Shown here one piece after another: positions 8,701 through 17,564 of a stretch of 64,000 nt of DNA. The DNA is from Occultella kanbiaonis (GTDB lineage: Bacteria > Actinomycetota > Actinomycetes > Actinomycetales > Beutenbergiaceae). Both the position numbers and the translations under genes were made by a program. The number at the start of each line of letters is the position of its first letter. Positions within the stretch are counted from its first letter, which is position 1. The notes below the pieces were generated by a model. That model ran no database searches, was not told the origin of the DNA, and worked only from the letters and a program-made list of their open reading frames with translations. The DNA lies in contig NZ_CP046175.1 of the NCBI RefSeq assembly GCF_009708215.1, positions 5,084,001-5,148,000 of the forward strand, given 5' to 3'.

Positions 8701-8743
8701 GCTCGTGGCGTGACCGGACACCGAATGCGGTCACGCCACGAGC
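8701..8743 (+). terminator. Strong intercistronic hairpin after the solute-binding protein gene
   Basis: GCTCGTGGCGTGACCG (8701-8716) pairs perfectly with 8728-8743 across an 11-nt loop. There is no T-tract. It lies between the binding-protein gene and its permease genes, where such hairpins usually protect the upstream mRNA or cause partial termination, giving more binding protein than permease. That role is inferred. Confidence 0.6.
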
Positions 8744-8786
8744 AGAACGAGTCAAGAGGATCGACGGCGACGAGGAAGGACGGCCG

Positions 8787-9779
8787 GTGCTGACGTTCAT
8801 GGGAAGACGGCTCCTGTACATGGTGCCGACGCTGTTCGCCATCTCGCTCGTGTCGTTCCTGATCATCCAACTGCCCCCGGGTGACTACATCACCACGTTG
8901 GTCGCGCAGATGGAGAACGACGGACAGTCGCTCGATGCGGCGACGATCGAGGCCTTGCGGGTCCGCTACGGGCTGGACGAGCCCTTCATCGTCCAATACT
9001 GGTTGTGGATCTCGAACATCCTGTTCCACGGGGACTTCGGGCAGTCGTTCCAGTGGAACCAACCGGTGGCCGTGCTCCTCGAGCGGACGCTGCCGTTCAC
9101 GATCCTGCTGACGTTCTCCACGTTGTTGTTCACCTGGGTGATCGCGTTCCCGATCGGGATCTACTCCGCGGTCCGGCAGTACTCCCCCGGCGACTACCTG
9201 GCGACCACGATCGGCTTCCTGGGGCTGGCCATCCCGAACTTCCTCCTTGCGCTCGGCCTGATGTACGTCGCCCTGTTCTTCTTCGGGCAGTCCGTCGGTG
9301 GCCTGTTCTCGCCCGAGTACGAGACCGCGCCGTGGAGCCTGGCCAAGATGGGTGATCTGCTGGGCCACCTGTGGATCCCGATGGTGGTCCTGGGCACCGC
9401 CGGCACCGCGGGGCTGATCAGGGTCCTGCGGGCGAACCTGCTCGACGAGCTGCGCAAGCCGTACGTCGTGGCCGCGCGTTCGCGTGGGCTGTCGGAGCGG
9501 CGGATCCTGCTCAAGTACCCGTTGCGCGTCGCCGTGAACCCGTTCCTGTCCACGATCGGCTGGGTGCTCCCGGCGCTGGTCTCGGGCGAGATCATCGTGT
9601 CCCAGGTGCTCTCCCTGCCGACGACCGGGCCGCTGCTGCTCGGCGCCCTGCGCAGTCAGGACATGTACCTCGCCGGGGCGGTCATCTTCATCGTCAGCGT
9701 CCTGACCGTCGTCGGGACGCTGCTGTCGGACATCCTGTTGGCCAAACTCGATCCGCGCGTGCGGTTGGGGGCGAAATGA
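8787..9779 (+). CDS. ABC transporter permease (DppB/OppB type)
   Basis: A 330-residue inner-membrane permease of the binding-protein-dependent type. It starts with the DppB-typical RRLLYMVPTLFAISLVSFLIIQLPPGD, a first membrane segment followed by a large external loop, then five more segments. The EAA cytoplasmic loop is clear: ELRKPYVVAARSRGLSERRILLKYPLR. GTG at 8787 is preceded by GAGGAAGGA at a 6-nt spacing; an ATG four codons later is a weaker choice. Its stop overlaps the next permease start as ATGA. Confidence 0.93.
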   Translation: MLTFMGRRLLYMVPTLFAISLVSFLIIQLPPGDYITTLVAQMENDGQSLDAATIEALRVRYGLDEPFIVQYWLWISNILFHGDFGQSFQWNQPVAVLLERTLPFTILLTFSTLLFTWVIAFPIGIYSAVRQYSPGDYLATTIGFLGLAIPNFLLALGLMYVALFFFGQSVGGLFSPEYETAPWSLAKMGDLLGHLWIPMVVLGTAGTAGLIRVLRANLLDELRKPYVVAARSRGLSERRILLKYPLRVAVNPFLSTIGWVLPALVSGEIIVSQVLSLPTTGPLLLGALRSQDMYLAGAVIFIVSVLTVVGTLLSDILLAKLDPRVRLGAK

Positions 9780-10951
9780 GCATCAACATCGCATCCGAGG
9801 AAGCCGTGGCCGAGGTGGCCACCGAGGAGCCCGGTGTGGAGCCGGAGGCTCCGGAGGGCACCGCGAAGGTCGACCGGGACCGGGCCAACCAGTGGCGCCT
9901 GGTCTGGTGGCGGTTCCGCGCGCACAAGCTCGCCATGGTGGGGCTGGTGACGATCATCGTCATCTACGTCATCGCCCTGCTGGCGCCGTTCCTCGCCCCG
10001 TTCAGCTCGACCACCTTCGACGCCGATTACATCTACGCGCCACCGCAGCGGGTGCACGTCGTCGACGACGACGGCGACTGGGGACTGCACGCGCTCGGGT
10101 TCACCCTGGAGCAGGATCCCGAGACGTTCGCCCTCACCCACACCGTCAACCCCGAGGACCGGATCGACCTGGGCTTCTTCGTCCGCGGCGACTCCTACAC
10201 GGTGGTGGGTCCGATCAGGTGGGACGTGCACCTGTTCGGCCCCACGGACCCGGACCGGGTCGTCTACCTGATGGGTGCCGACCGGATCGGGCGGGACATG
10301 TTCTCGATGCTCATCCACGGCACCCGGATCTCGATGACGATCGGTCTCGTGGGCGTCGCCCTGGCGTTCGGGCTCGGGGTCCTACTCGGCGGGATCTCCG
10401 GCTACGTCGGCGGCGCCGTCGACACGATCATCCAGCGCATCGTGGAGTTCTTCATGTCGCTGCCGACCCTGCCACTGTGGCTCGGCCTCGCGGCCGCCCT
10501 GCCACAGGACTGGAGTTCGACGAGACGCTACTTCGCGATCACGATCATCCTCGCGATCATCGCCTGGACCGACCTGGCCCGGGTGGTGCGCGGGAAATTC
10601 CTGTCACTGCGCACGGAGGAGTTCGTCGTCTCCGCACGGCTGGACGGCTCACCGGGCCGGCGGGTCATCTTCCGGCACATGCTCCCCTCGTTCTCCAGCC
10701 ACCTGATCGCCTCACTGACCCTCTCGATCCCGGCGATGATCCTCGCCGAGACGTCACTGTCGTTCCTCGGCCTTGGCCTGAAGGCACCGACGGTCTCCTG
10801 GGGGGTCCTGCTGGAACAGGCACAGAACTTCCGGGTGCTGCAGGACGCACCCTGGTTGTTGCTCCCCGGCGTCGCGGTGGTCATCGCGGTGCTCTCCCTG
10901 AACTTCGTCGGCGACGGCCTGCGCGACGCCGCCGACCCCTACCGAGCCTGA
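9776..10951 (+). CDS. ABC transporter permease (DppC/OppC type)
   Basis: A 391-residue permease partner of the preceding DppB-like protein. Residues 1-35 form an acidic cytoplasmic extension before the usual WRRFRAHKLAMVGL-type first segment. A long external insertion (about residues 80-165, with a Tyr- and Asp-rich composition) separates segments one and two; such an insert is common in oligosaccharide-type members. The EAA loop reads EEFVVSARLDGSPGRRVIFRHMLPS. The ending LSLNFVGDGLRDAADPYRA is typical for the family. It overlaps the upstream permease gene and lies 8 nt before the ATPase gene. Confidence 0.93.
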   Translation: MSINIASEEAVAEVATEEPGVEPEAPEGTAKVDRDRANQWRLVWWRFRAHKLAMVGLVTIIVIYVIALLAPFLAPFSSTTFDADYIYAPPQRVHVVDDDGDWGLHALGFTLEQDPETFALTHTVNPEDRIDLGFFVRGDSYTVVGPIRWDVHLFGPTDPDRVVYLMGADRIGRDMFSMLIHGTRISMTIGLVGVALAFGLGVLLGGISGYVGGAVDTIIQRIVEFFMSLPTLPLWLGLAAALPQDWSSTRRYFAITIILAIIAWTDLARVVRGKFLSLRTEEFVVSARLDGSPGRRVIFRHMLPSFSSHLIASLTLSIPAMILAETSLSFLGLGLKAPTVSWGVLLEQAQNFRVLQDAPWLLLPGVAVVIAVLSLNFVGDGLRDAADPYRA

Positions 10952-10959
10952 GGAGCGAC

Positions 10960-13425
10960 ATGCCCGAGAACACCACTCTGACCGGACCCGAGGCACAGTC
11001 GGCCCTCCTCGACACCGACGACACCATCCTGGAGATCTCGGGTCTGCGGACCCAGTTCACCACCCGCGACGGTGTGGTCCGAGCCGTTGACGGCGTGGAC
11101 CTGCGGGTCCCCGCCGGCAAGACCGTCTGCGTCGTCGGCGAGTCCGGCTGCGGCAAGTCGGTCACCGCGCGGTCGGTGCTCGGTCTGGTGGAGCCACCGG
11201 GCAAGGTCACCGACGGCCACCTCTGGTGGCGCAGCCCCACGCTCGGTCGCGTCGACCTCAACGCGCTCGACCCCAAGGGCTCGACGATGCGCCGGATCCG
11301 GGCACGCGAGATCTCGATGGTGTTCCAGGAACCGATCGCCTCGCTCTCGCCGATGTACACCGTCGGAGCCCAACTGGCCGAGATGCTCCGCGAGCACAAG
11401 GGGCTCAGCAAGGAGGCCGCCCGCGAGGCGTCGATCGCGCTCCTCGAGCGGGTCGGCATCCCCCGCCCGGCCTCCCGTGTCGACAACTACCCGTGGCAGA
11501 TGTCGGGTGGGATGTGCCAGCGGATCATGATCGCGATGGCCCTCGCCTGCGAGCCGGCGCTGCTCATCGCGGACGAGCCCACCACGGCGCTCGACGTGAC
11601 CATCCAGGCCCGGATCCTCGACCTCTTCTCCAAGCTGCAGGCCGAGACGGGCATGTCGCTGCTGTTCATCACGCACGACCTCGGCGTGGTGGCCGAGATC
11701 GCCGACGAGGTCGCCGTCATGTACCTCGGCCGTGTGGTCGAACAGGCACCGGTCGAGGAGTTGTTCGCGAACCCGAAGCACCCCTACACCCGGGCTCTGC
11801 TGCGGTCCGTGCCTCGTCTGGGCCGAGCCCACGGGCGCAAGCTCGCGACGATCCGAGGCCAGGTGCCACACGGTGCGCACCGGCCCAGCGGGTGCAGCTT
11901 CCGGACCCGGTGCGAAGTCGCGATCGAGGGTCTGTGCGACGTGGTCGAACCGGTCGCGCTGACCACGGCTGGGCACCTGGTGGAGTGCCACCGGTGGGAC
12001 GAGGACACGTTACCGCCGGCGGTCGGGGCGGGGCTGCCGCCCTTCGACGCCAACGCGACCGCCGAGCAGGTCCGCGCGATGCAGGAGGACGTGCGTGCGG
12101 CGAGCGTGGGCGTGACGGCCGACCTCGCCGCCGACACCCGGACCCCGGTGACCGTGACCGACGCCGACGTCCCCATCGCGACCGACGGCCCGACGGCGGA
12201 CGCCGAGCGGGCCGGGACCGGCGGCCCGGTCGCGGGGCCGGCCCTCACACGAGCGACGCAGCCGGAACCGGCCTCCGCCGTGGACGAGCACCCGCGCGCC
12301 CGCGTCACCGAACCGGCCGCGACGGCGACCCCCACGTCCGACGACGCTGCGCCGTCGGGCATCGACGGGAAGCGGCGCACGGCGCCGCTGCTCGAGGTTC
12401 GGGACCTGTCCATGCGGTTCCCGGTGAAGTCGGGCTGGTTCGGCCGGAACCAGGCCAACGTGCACGCGCTGACCGGTGTGAACCTGACGATCCGGCCCGG
12501 TGAGACCCTCGGCCTGGTCGGTGAGTCCGGCTGCGGCAAGACCACGCTCGGCCGGTGCATCGTCCGGTCGGAGACGCCGAGCGAGGGTCAGATCTGGTAC
12601 CGCCCGGACGACAGCGAGCGCCGGGACGTCGCGCTGCTGCCCGAACGCCGACTGCGCGACTACCAGCGCGACGTCCGGATGATCTTCCAGGACCCGTTCT
12701 CCTCCCTGAACCCGCGGATGACCCTTCGGCAGATCATCGGCGACCCGCTGATAGCGCACCGGATCGCGAAGGGGTCCGAACTGGAGGACCGGGTCGCCCA
12801 GATGATGCGCCGCGTGGGCCTGGCCCCGGAGTACATGGATCGGTATCCGCACGCGTTCTCCGGCGGTCAGCGCCAGCGGGTCAACATCGCACGGGCACTG
12901 ATCCTGCAGCCCCGCCTGGTCGTGGCCGACGAGGCGGTCTCGGCCCTCGACGTCTCGGTCCGCGCGCAGATCCTGAACCTCCTTCGCGACCTCCAGGATG
13001 AGCTCGACCTCACCTACCTGTTCATCTCGCACGACCTGTCCGTGGTCGAGTCGATCTGCGACCGGGTCGCCGTGATGTACCTCGGCAAGGTCGTGGAGCT
13101 GGCCGACACCGAGGACGTCTTCCTCGACCCGCAGCACCCGTACTCCGAGGCGCTGCTGTCCGCGGTGCCGGCCACGAGCCCGGAGCAACGCGGCAGCACC
13201 CGCCGGATCCGGCTCTCCGACGACCTGCCCGATCCGGTCGACCCACCCGCCGGCTGCTACTTCCGGACCCGCTGCCGCTACGCCGTCGAGGGTATGTGCG
13301 ACCGCGCCGACGCGCCCCCGACCCTCGACCTGGTCTCGCCCGCGGACCGCGCACCACACCTGAGTGCCTGCCTGCGCCACGAGGAGTTGAACCTGGCCGG
13401 CATCCGCGAGCGGACCCCGCTGTGA
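10960..13425 (+). CDS. Fused tandem ABC ATPase (DppD-DppF fusion)
   Basis: An 821-residue protein with two complete nucleotide-binding domains. Domain 1 has Walker A GESGCGKS near residue 60, signature MSGGMCQR, Walker [13 protein letters not shown] and the ITHDLG switch. Domain 2, from about residue 475, has [29 protein letters not shown] and FISHDLS. Each ends with the oligopeptide-transporter C-terminal Cys-containing motif (CSFRTRC and CYFRTRC). They are joined by a low-complexity Ala/Thr/Asp-rich linker of about 110 residues. In most systems DppD and DppF are separate genes. In domain 2 the usual DEPVSALD reads [11 protein letters not shown] 10960 follows GAGGAG closely. The stop overlaps the AraC start by 1 nt. 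Confidence 0.92.
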   Translation: MPENTTLTGPEAQSALLDTDDTILEISGLRTQFTTRDGVVRAVDGVDLRVPAGKTVCVVGESGCGKSVTARSVLGLVEPPGKVTDGHLWWRSPTLGRVDLNALDPKGSTMRRIRAREISMVFQEPIASLSPMYTVGAQLAEMLREHKGLSKEAAREASIALLERVGIPRPASRVDNYPWQMSGGMCQRIMIAMALACEPALLIADEPTTALDVTIQARILDLFSKLQAETGMSLLFITHDLGVVAEIADEVAVMYLGRVVEQAPVEELFANPKHPYTRALLRSVPRLGRAHGRKLATIRGQVPHGAHRPSGCSFRTRCEVAIEGLCDVVEPVALTTAGHLVECHRWDEDTLPPAVGAGLPPFDANATAEQVRAMQEDVRAASVGVTADLAADTRTPVTVTDADVPIATDGPTADAERAGTGGPVAGPALTRATQPEPASAVDEHPRARVTEPAATATPTSDDAAPSGIDGKRRTAPLLEVRDLSMRFPVKSGWFGRNQANVHALTGVNLTIRPGETLGLVGESGCGKTTLGRCIVRSETPSEGQIWYRPDDSERRDVALLPERRLRDYQRDVRMIFQDPFSSLNPRMTLRQIIGDPLIAHRIAKGSELEDRVAQMMRRVGLAPEYMDRYPHAFSGGQRQRVNIARALILQPRLVVADEAVSALDVSVRAQILNLLRDLQDELDLTYLFISHDLSVVESICDRVAVMYLGKVVELADTEDVFLDPQHPYSEALLSAVPATSPEQRGSTRRIRLSDDLPDPVDPPAGCYFRTRCRYAVEGMCDRADAPPTLDLVSPADRAPHLSACLRHEELNLAGIRERTPL

Positions 13426-14297
13426 TGGCCCGGTCGACGGCTGCCACGACGGAGCGAGTCGTCCTGGGGCAGGCTTGGCTGATGGCCGACGACATCTACG
13501 CCGACTACTACGACTTCCTCGTGACCGGCATCGACTTCGTGATCCATCGCGGGCCCGACCCGTCCTGGCACACCCCCACCCGGGACTACGTGGACCCCCT
13601 CTCGCACCTGCTCGTCTATGCACTGTCCGGCGTCGCGCACTACGAGCTCGACGGGCGCACGTACGAGGTGCGCCAGGGCGACATGATGTTCTTCCCGAAG
13701 GGGCTGCCGCACACGGGGACCAGCGACAAGCAGGACCCGTGGACGTTCATCACGGTGGGCTTCGACGCGTCGTCCACGCGTGGCGACGCCCAGGCGCAGC
13801 TCGAGTCGCTCCACCACCACTGGCGTGGCGCCTTCACCGATCAGGCGTCCGCACTCTTCCCGGAGATGTACGCGGCGTGGACGGACAAGAAGCCCGGCCA
13901 CCTGGTTCGCTGCCGGGCCTTGACGATGACAGGGATCTACACGCTCATCCGCGAGCAGACCCAGCCGCGCCAGTACAGCCCACACACCCAGAAGATCGTG
14001 AGCATCATCGAGACGATGCGGGAGAACTACGACCGCAGCTACCCGGTGGAGGCGCTGGCCGAGGGTGCGGGCTTGAGCGCTTCGCACTTCCGGGCCCTGT
14101 TCAAGGCGTTCACGGGCCTCACCGTGAAGGAGTACCACCACAAGATCAAGATCAGCAAGGCGAAGGAGTTCCTGCTCAGCGGGGAGTGCAACGTCACGGA
14201 GGCCGCGGCTCGGACCGGGTTCTCCGACATCTACTACTTCAGCAGGCTGTTCAAGAAGGTCACGGGCACGAACCCGTCGGAGTACACGAAGCGATGA
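13425..14297 (+). CDS. AraC-family transcriptional regulator
   Basis: A 290-residue regulator. The N-terminal half is a cupin-like sugar-sensing domain (HYELDGRTYEVRQGDMMFFPKGLPHT). The C-terminal 100 residues are an AraC DNA-binding domain with two helix-turn-helices: PVEALAEGAGLSASHFRALFK and VTEAAARTGFSDIYYFSRLFKK, ending in the family's G.NPSEY. ATG 13425 overlaps the last base of the ATPase gene, so the regulator is made with the transporter. It probably activates the locus in response to an intracellular breakdown product, acting at the CGTGCAAA-type sites. That target assignment is inference. Confidence 0.9.
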   Translation: MARSTAATTERVVLGQAWLMADDIYADYYDFLVTGIDFVIHRGPDPSWHTPTRDYVDPLSHLLVYALSGVAHYELDGRTYEVRQGDMMFFPKGLPHTGTSDKQDPWTFITVGFDASSTRGDAQAQLESLHHHWRGAFTDQASALFPEMYAAWTDKKPGHLVRCRALTMTGIYTLIREQTQPRQYSPHTQKIVSIIETMRENYDRSYPVEALAEGAGLSASHFRALFKAFTGLTVKEYHHKIKISKAKEFLLSGECNVTEAAARTGFSDIYYFSRLFKKVTGTNPSEYTKR

Positions 14298-14318
14298 ACC
14301 TCACCGACGCAGTCCTCG

Positions 14319-14333
14319 GTTCGTGCAAATCCT
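14319..14333 (+). promoter_or_regulatory. Candidate AraC-type operator, site 3
   Basis: GGTTCGTGCAAATCC lies 88-103 nt before the TTG start of the RraA-like gene, nearly the same spacing as site 1 has to the lyase gene, and in the same orientation. It shares the CGTGCAAA core of sites 1 and 2. An inverted repeat GGCTCCCGGAGCC follows at 14349-14361 in the leader. Confidence 0.4.
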
Positions 14334-14421
14334 CGGTGCGGGGTCCATGGCTCCCGGAGCCCGGGGACCGGCATCATGGCAACCAATCAGCGATACGACG
14401 ACGTACCCAACGGAGGTTGAG

Positions 14422-15087
14422 TTGACGTTACCTCAGACCAGTCCGGTCGAGTTGTTCGCCCGCTACGAGCGGGTCTCGACCGCCATCGTGAACGACGTCC
14501 TCCGCTCCGAGGGGCTGCTCGACCAGACCCTCCCGCACGAGATCGTCCCGCTCCAGGAAGGGATGAGGATCGCCGGGTTCGCCTTCACCATCAGCGGTGA
14601 ACGCAGCCGCGACGGCGCGAACGACATGCCCGACCGTGCGGCCATGCTCGAGGCGATCCCGGACGGCGCCGTGTGTGTCTGGGCCACCGGTGGCGACAAC
14701 GAGTCGGCGCAGTGGGGTGAGGTCATGACCATGGCCGCAATCCGCCGCGGCTGCCGTGGCGCCGTCATCGACGGTGGCGTCCGCGATACGGATAAAGTCC
14801 TCCCCCAGAAGTTCCCCGTGTTCACCCGGTACCGCAGCTCGAACGGGATGATGGGCCGGTTCCGGCTCACCTCCTGGGGGACCGACATCGTCATCGGAGG
14901 CGTCACGATCCGCCCCGGCGACCTTGTTCTCGGTGATCTCGACGGCGTGATCATCGTGCCGGCCGAGCTGGCCGAGCGGGTGCTCGGCGAGGCCGAGGCG
15001 ATTCTGCGCCACGAGGTCGAGATCAAGCAGATGGTCGACGACGGCGCGACCCCGGGCGAGATCGTCTCGCGCGGCGGTTACTTCTGA
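14422..15087 (+). CDS. RraA-like / HMG-CHA aldolase family protein
   Basis: A 221-residue member of the RraA-like fold family, which includes 4-hydroxy-4-methyl-2-oxoglutarate aldolases and oxaloacetate decarboxylases. The signature GAVIDGGVRDTDKV carries the Arg-Asp pair that holds the divalent metal and oxo-acid. It also has GEVMTMAA and a PGDLVLGDLDGVIIVP block. I chose the TTG at 14422 because CGGAGG ends 5 nt before it; the longer reading frame from a GTG would run through the candidate operator. In this locus it could cleave or decarboxylate an oxo-acid made from a uronate. RNase E inhibition is unlikely. Confidence 0.78.
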   Translation: MTLPQTSPVELFARYERVSTAIVNDVLRSEGLLDQTLPHEIVPLQEGMRIAGFAFTISGERSRDGANDMPDRAAMLEAIPDGAVCVWATGGDNESAQWGEVMTMAAIRRGCRGAVIDGGVRDTDKVLPQKFPVFTRYRSSNGMMGRFRLTSWGTDIVIGGVTIRPGDLVLGDLDGVIIVPAELAERVLGEAEAILRHEVEIKQMVDDGATPGEIVSRGGYF

Positions 15088-15103
15088 GAGGAACCGGACA
15101 GAC

Positions 15104-15811
15104 GTGACGAAGCTGGACAACCTGCGCGTGGTGGTCACCGGAGCCGCCGGCGGCATCGGCTCCGCGCTGGCCCGACGCCTGCACGCCGCGGGCGCGCGGC
15201 TCGCGCTGACGAGCCGCGACGCTGACCGGCTGGACGCCCTCGTGCAGGAGCTGGGTGGGCCGGGCGAGCGACTCTGGGCGCAGACCGCGGACCTCGCCGA
15301 CGAGCCGTCGGTCGAGGCCTTCTTCGACGGCGCCGGGGCGCACCTCGGATCCCTCGATGCGCTCGTCAACGTGGCTGGGCTGTCGCGACCCGGGCAGATC
15401 GTCGAGACCAGCCTGGCGGACTTCGATCAGATCTGGCACGCGAACGTCACGTCGGCGTTCCTCGCGTCCAAGCACGCCGTGCCCCTCATCGACGCCGAGG
15501 CCGGCGGATCCGTGATCAATGTCAGTTCCGTCGCCGGGCTGCGCCCCAACGCCACCGCGCCGCTGTACTGCACGGCGAAGGCGGCGCTGGACATGTTCAC
15601 CCGCGCGTTCGCGCTGCAGGTCAAGCAGCGCCGGATCCGGGTGACCGCGCTCAACCCCGGCGGCACGGACACGCCGTTCTGGGGTGACCGGCCGGTGGAC
15701 CGCAGCAAGCTCATGTCCGCAGAGGACGTCGTCGACGTGATCGCGTTCGTCCTCGCCACCCCGTCGACGGTGCAGATCAACGCCGTCGAGTTCGAGCCGT
15801 TCCATCCCTGA
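15104..15811 (+). CDS. SDR-family oxidoreductase
   Basis: A 235-residue short-chain dehydrogenase/reductase. The Rossmann motif TGAAGGIG lies at residues 12-19, NVAG (in LVNVAGLS) near residue 90, and the catalytic Ser-Tyr-Lys is in NVSSVAGLRPNATAPLYCTAK. The start is GTG 15104 with GAGGAA upstream. It sits between the RraA-like and GH105 genes with short gaps, so it probably oxidises or reduces a sugar or oxo-sugar released from the imported oligosaccharide, in the way KduD acts on pectin products. The exact substrate is unknown. Confidence 0.85.
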   Translation: MTKLDNLRVVVTGAAGGIGSALARRLHAAGARLALTSRDADRLDALVQELGGPGERLWAQTADLADEPSVEAFFDGAGAHLGSLDALVNVAGLSRPGQIVETSLADFDQIWHANVTSAFLASKHAVPLIDAEAGGSVINVSSVAGLRPNATAPLYCTAKAALDMFTRAFALQVKQRRIRVTALNPGGTDTPFWGDRPVDRSKLMSAEDVVDVIAFVLATPSTVQINAVEFEPFHP

Positions 15812-15841
15812 CCCGCCGAGCACCACAACCAGGAGAGATCC

Positions 15842-16927
15842 ATGCCCGTCGACGTGCGCACCGTGCCTCTCGAGGCCGCCGTCCAGCTCTACGACCACTA
15901 CGAGAGCATCGCCGAGGTCAAGGCCTACTACGGCCTGCTCGCCATCTACGGCCTGGCCCGGGCCGCCGAAGCCGGGGCCGACGAGGAACTCTGGGGACGC
16001 GTGGAGCGGATCCTGCGACGGTTCCCCGACGAGGTCGACCACCCGCGCTACAACTTCCAGTCCTACCGGATCGGTGGGATCCCGCAGGCGTTCGCCGTGG
16101 CCCGTGGCCGGATGCCGGACCGGGCCGAGGCGGTCCGCGAGTACGCCGAGGAGCTGATGACAGCGCCCCGCGATCCGGCCGGGATCCTGGTCATGCCGCG
16201 CACCGCGGAACTGAACCAGATCTGGATCGATGCCGCGATGGCCGCCTCGATGTACCTCGTGTTCGCCGGCCGAGCCCTCGGCGAACCCCGCTACTTCGAC
16301 GAGGCGGTGCACCAGAGCGTCGCCATGTACGACGAGTTCCTCGACCCCTCGAACGGGCTGCTGCACCAGTGCATGAACTTCGTCGGACCCGGCCTGCTCT
16401 CCGAGGACCACTGGAGCCGCGGCAACGGCTGGGGCTACATCGCCCTCACCGAACTGGTCGCGGAACTGCCCGAGGACCACCCGGGCCGCCCGGGCGTCGC
16501 GTCGAGGTTCGTGGCGCTGTCCGCGGCGATGCTCCCGCACCAGTCCGAGCGTGGCCTCTGGCGCCAGGAGATCAACGACCCCCACGCCTGGGAGGAGACC
16601 TCCGGGACCGCGCTCATCCTGTACGGGTACGGTCTCGGGCTGCGCCTCGGCCTGCTCGACGAGGCGACCTACGGCGACGCGTTCCGCCGCGGCATCGCCG
16701 GCCTCGCGGCCCACGGCATCAACGGCGACGGCTCAACCGAGGGCTCCTGCCCCGGCTGCCTGTGCCCCGGCGAGGGCGCCGAGAAGGGCACCGTAGCCGC
16801 GTACCTGGCGAAGGAGCCCTACCGCGACGAGCCGCACAGCTTCGGCCCGTTCATGCTCGCCCTGGTGGAGGCACACCTGAACGGCGTCGACGCGGTGAGC
16901 CTGGGCGGCGCCTCGCCCGGCGAGTGA
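15842..16927 (+). CDS. GH105/GH88 unsaturated uronyl hydrolase
   Basis: A 361-residue alpha/alpha-toroid enzyme of the YteR/GH105 type. These use a vinyl-ether hydration mechanism to remove the 4,5-unsaturated uronic acid left at the non-reducing end by polysaccharide lyases. Family signatures are IWIDAAMAASMYL, with the catalytic Asp near residue 130, WSRGNGWGYIALTEL and WEETSGTALILYGYG. A CPGCLCPG cluster near residue 302 is unusual and might bind metal. There is no signal peptide, so action is cytoplasmic. It follows AGGAGAG and ends the operon. Its presence is the strongest sign that the locus handles lyase products. Confidence 0.9.
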   Translation: MPVDVRTVPLEAAVQLYDHYESIAEVKAYYGLLAIYGLARAAEAGADEELWGRVERILRRFPDEVDHPRYNFQSYRIGGIPQAFAVARGRMPDRAEAVREYAEELMTAPRDPAGILVMPRTAELNQIWIDAAMAASMYLVFAGRALGEPRYFDEAVHQSVAMYDEFLDPSNGLLHQCMNFVGPGLLSEDHWSRGNGWGYIALTELVAELPEDHPGRPGVASRFVALSAAMLPHQSERGLWRQEINDPHAWEETSGTALILYGYGLGLRLGLLDEATYGDAFRRGIAGLAAHGINGDGSTEGSCPGCLCPGEGAEKGTVAAYLAKEPYRDEPHSFGPFMLALVEAHLNGVDAVSLGGASPGE

Positions 16928-16986
16928 GCCAGGCCGATCTCCGATAGGTGTTCGGCCCCCGTGCCCGGATCGGCGAGGATGGAGTC

Positions 16987-17544
16987 ATGGCGACCCGCTA
17001 CGACACCATCGAACCCCAACTCCTCCGGTTCATCGAACGGCAGCAGATGTTCTTCGTCGCGACCGCGGCGGCGGACGGGCGGGTGAACGTCTCCCCCAAG
17101 GGTCTGGACGCGTTCCGGGTCCTCGGCCCGAGCCGCGTCGTCTGGCTGAACGGCAGCGGCTCCGGGAACGAGACCGCCGCGCACACCGCCCTCGACCCGC
17201 GGATCACGATCATGTTCTGCGCGTTCGAGGGCAAGCCGTGGATCCTGCGGCTGTACGGCACCGCCCGCATGGTGCAGCCCGGCGATGACGACTGGGACGA
17301 GCTCATCGACCTGTTCCCGCCCATGCTCGGCGCCCGGCAGGTGTACGACGTCACGGTCACCGAGTGCCAGACGTCCTGCGGCTTCGGGGTGCCCCTGTAC
17401 GACTTCGTCGGTCAGCGGGACCTGATGCACTCGTGGGCGGACCGGCGCGGTCCGGAGGGCCTGGCGCGCTACCAGCGGGAGAAGAACGCCACCTCGATCG
17501 ACGGCTTCGATGCGCACCTGCCCGAGTCGCTGCTGGGGGCCTGA
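16987..17544 (+). CDS. Pyridoxamine 5'-phosphate oxidase-like flavin-binding protein
   Basis: A 185-residue split-barrel protein of the PNPOx-like family. FFVATAAADGRVNVSPKGLDAFRVL is the typical first half, and WLNGSGSGNETAAHTALDPRITIMFCAF the usual flavin-binding neighbourhood. Members of this subgroup bind FMN or F420 and are mostly uncharacterised reductases. I chose ATG 16987, preceded by GGATGGAG; the in-frame ATG or GTG 13 codons upstream has no ribosome binding site. It converges with the FGGY kinase gene. Confidence 0.82.
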   Translation: MATRYDTIEPQLLRFIERQQMFFVATAAADGRVNVSPKGLDAFRVLGPSRVVWLNGSGSGNETAAHTALDPRITIMFCAFEGKPWILRLYGTARMVQPGDDDWDELIDLFPPMLGARQVYDVTVTECQTSCGFGVPLYDFVGQRDLMHSWADRRGPEGLARYQREKNATSIDGFDAHLPESLLGA

Positions 17545-17564
17545 CCACCACCCGTCGGGTCGCC

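Noticed and set aside
9892-10959. Upstream extension of the fused ATPase frame
   Set aside because: It overlaps the DppC-like permease gene out of frame and is Arg/Pro-rich, as expected for a shadow frame in GC-rich DNA.
14422-15087. RraA as an RNase E regulator
   Set aside because: The GGVRD metal and oxo-acid motif and the sugar-catabolic setting point to an aldolase or decarboxylase role instead.
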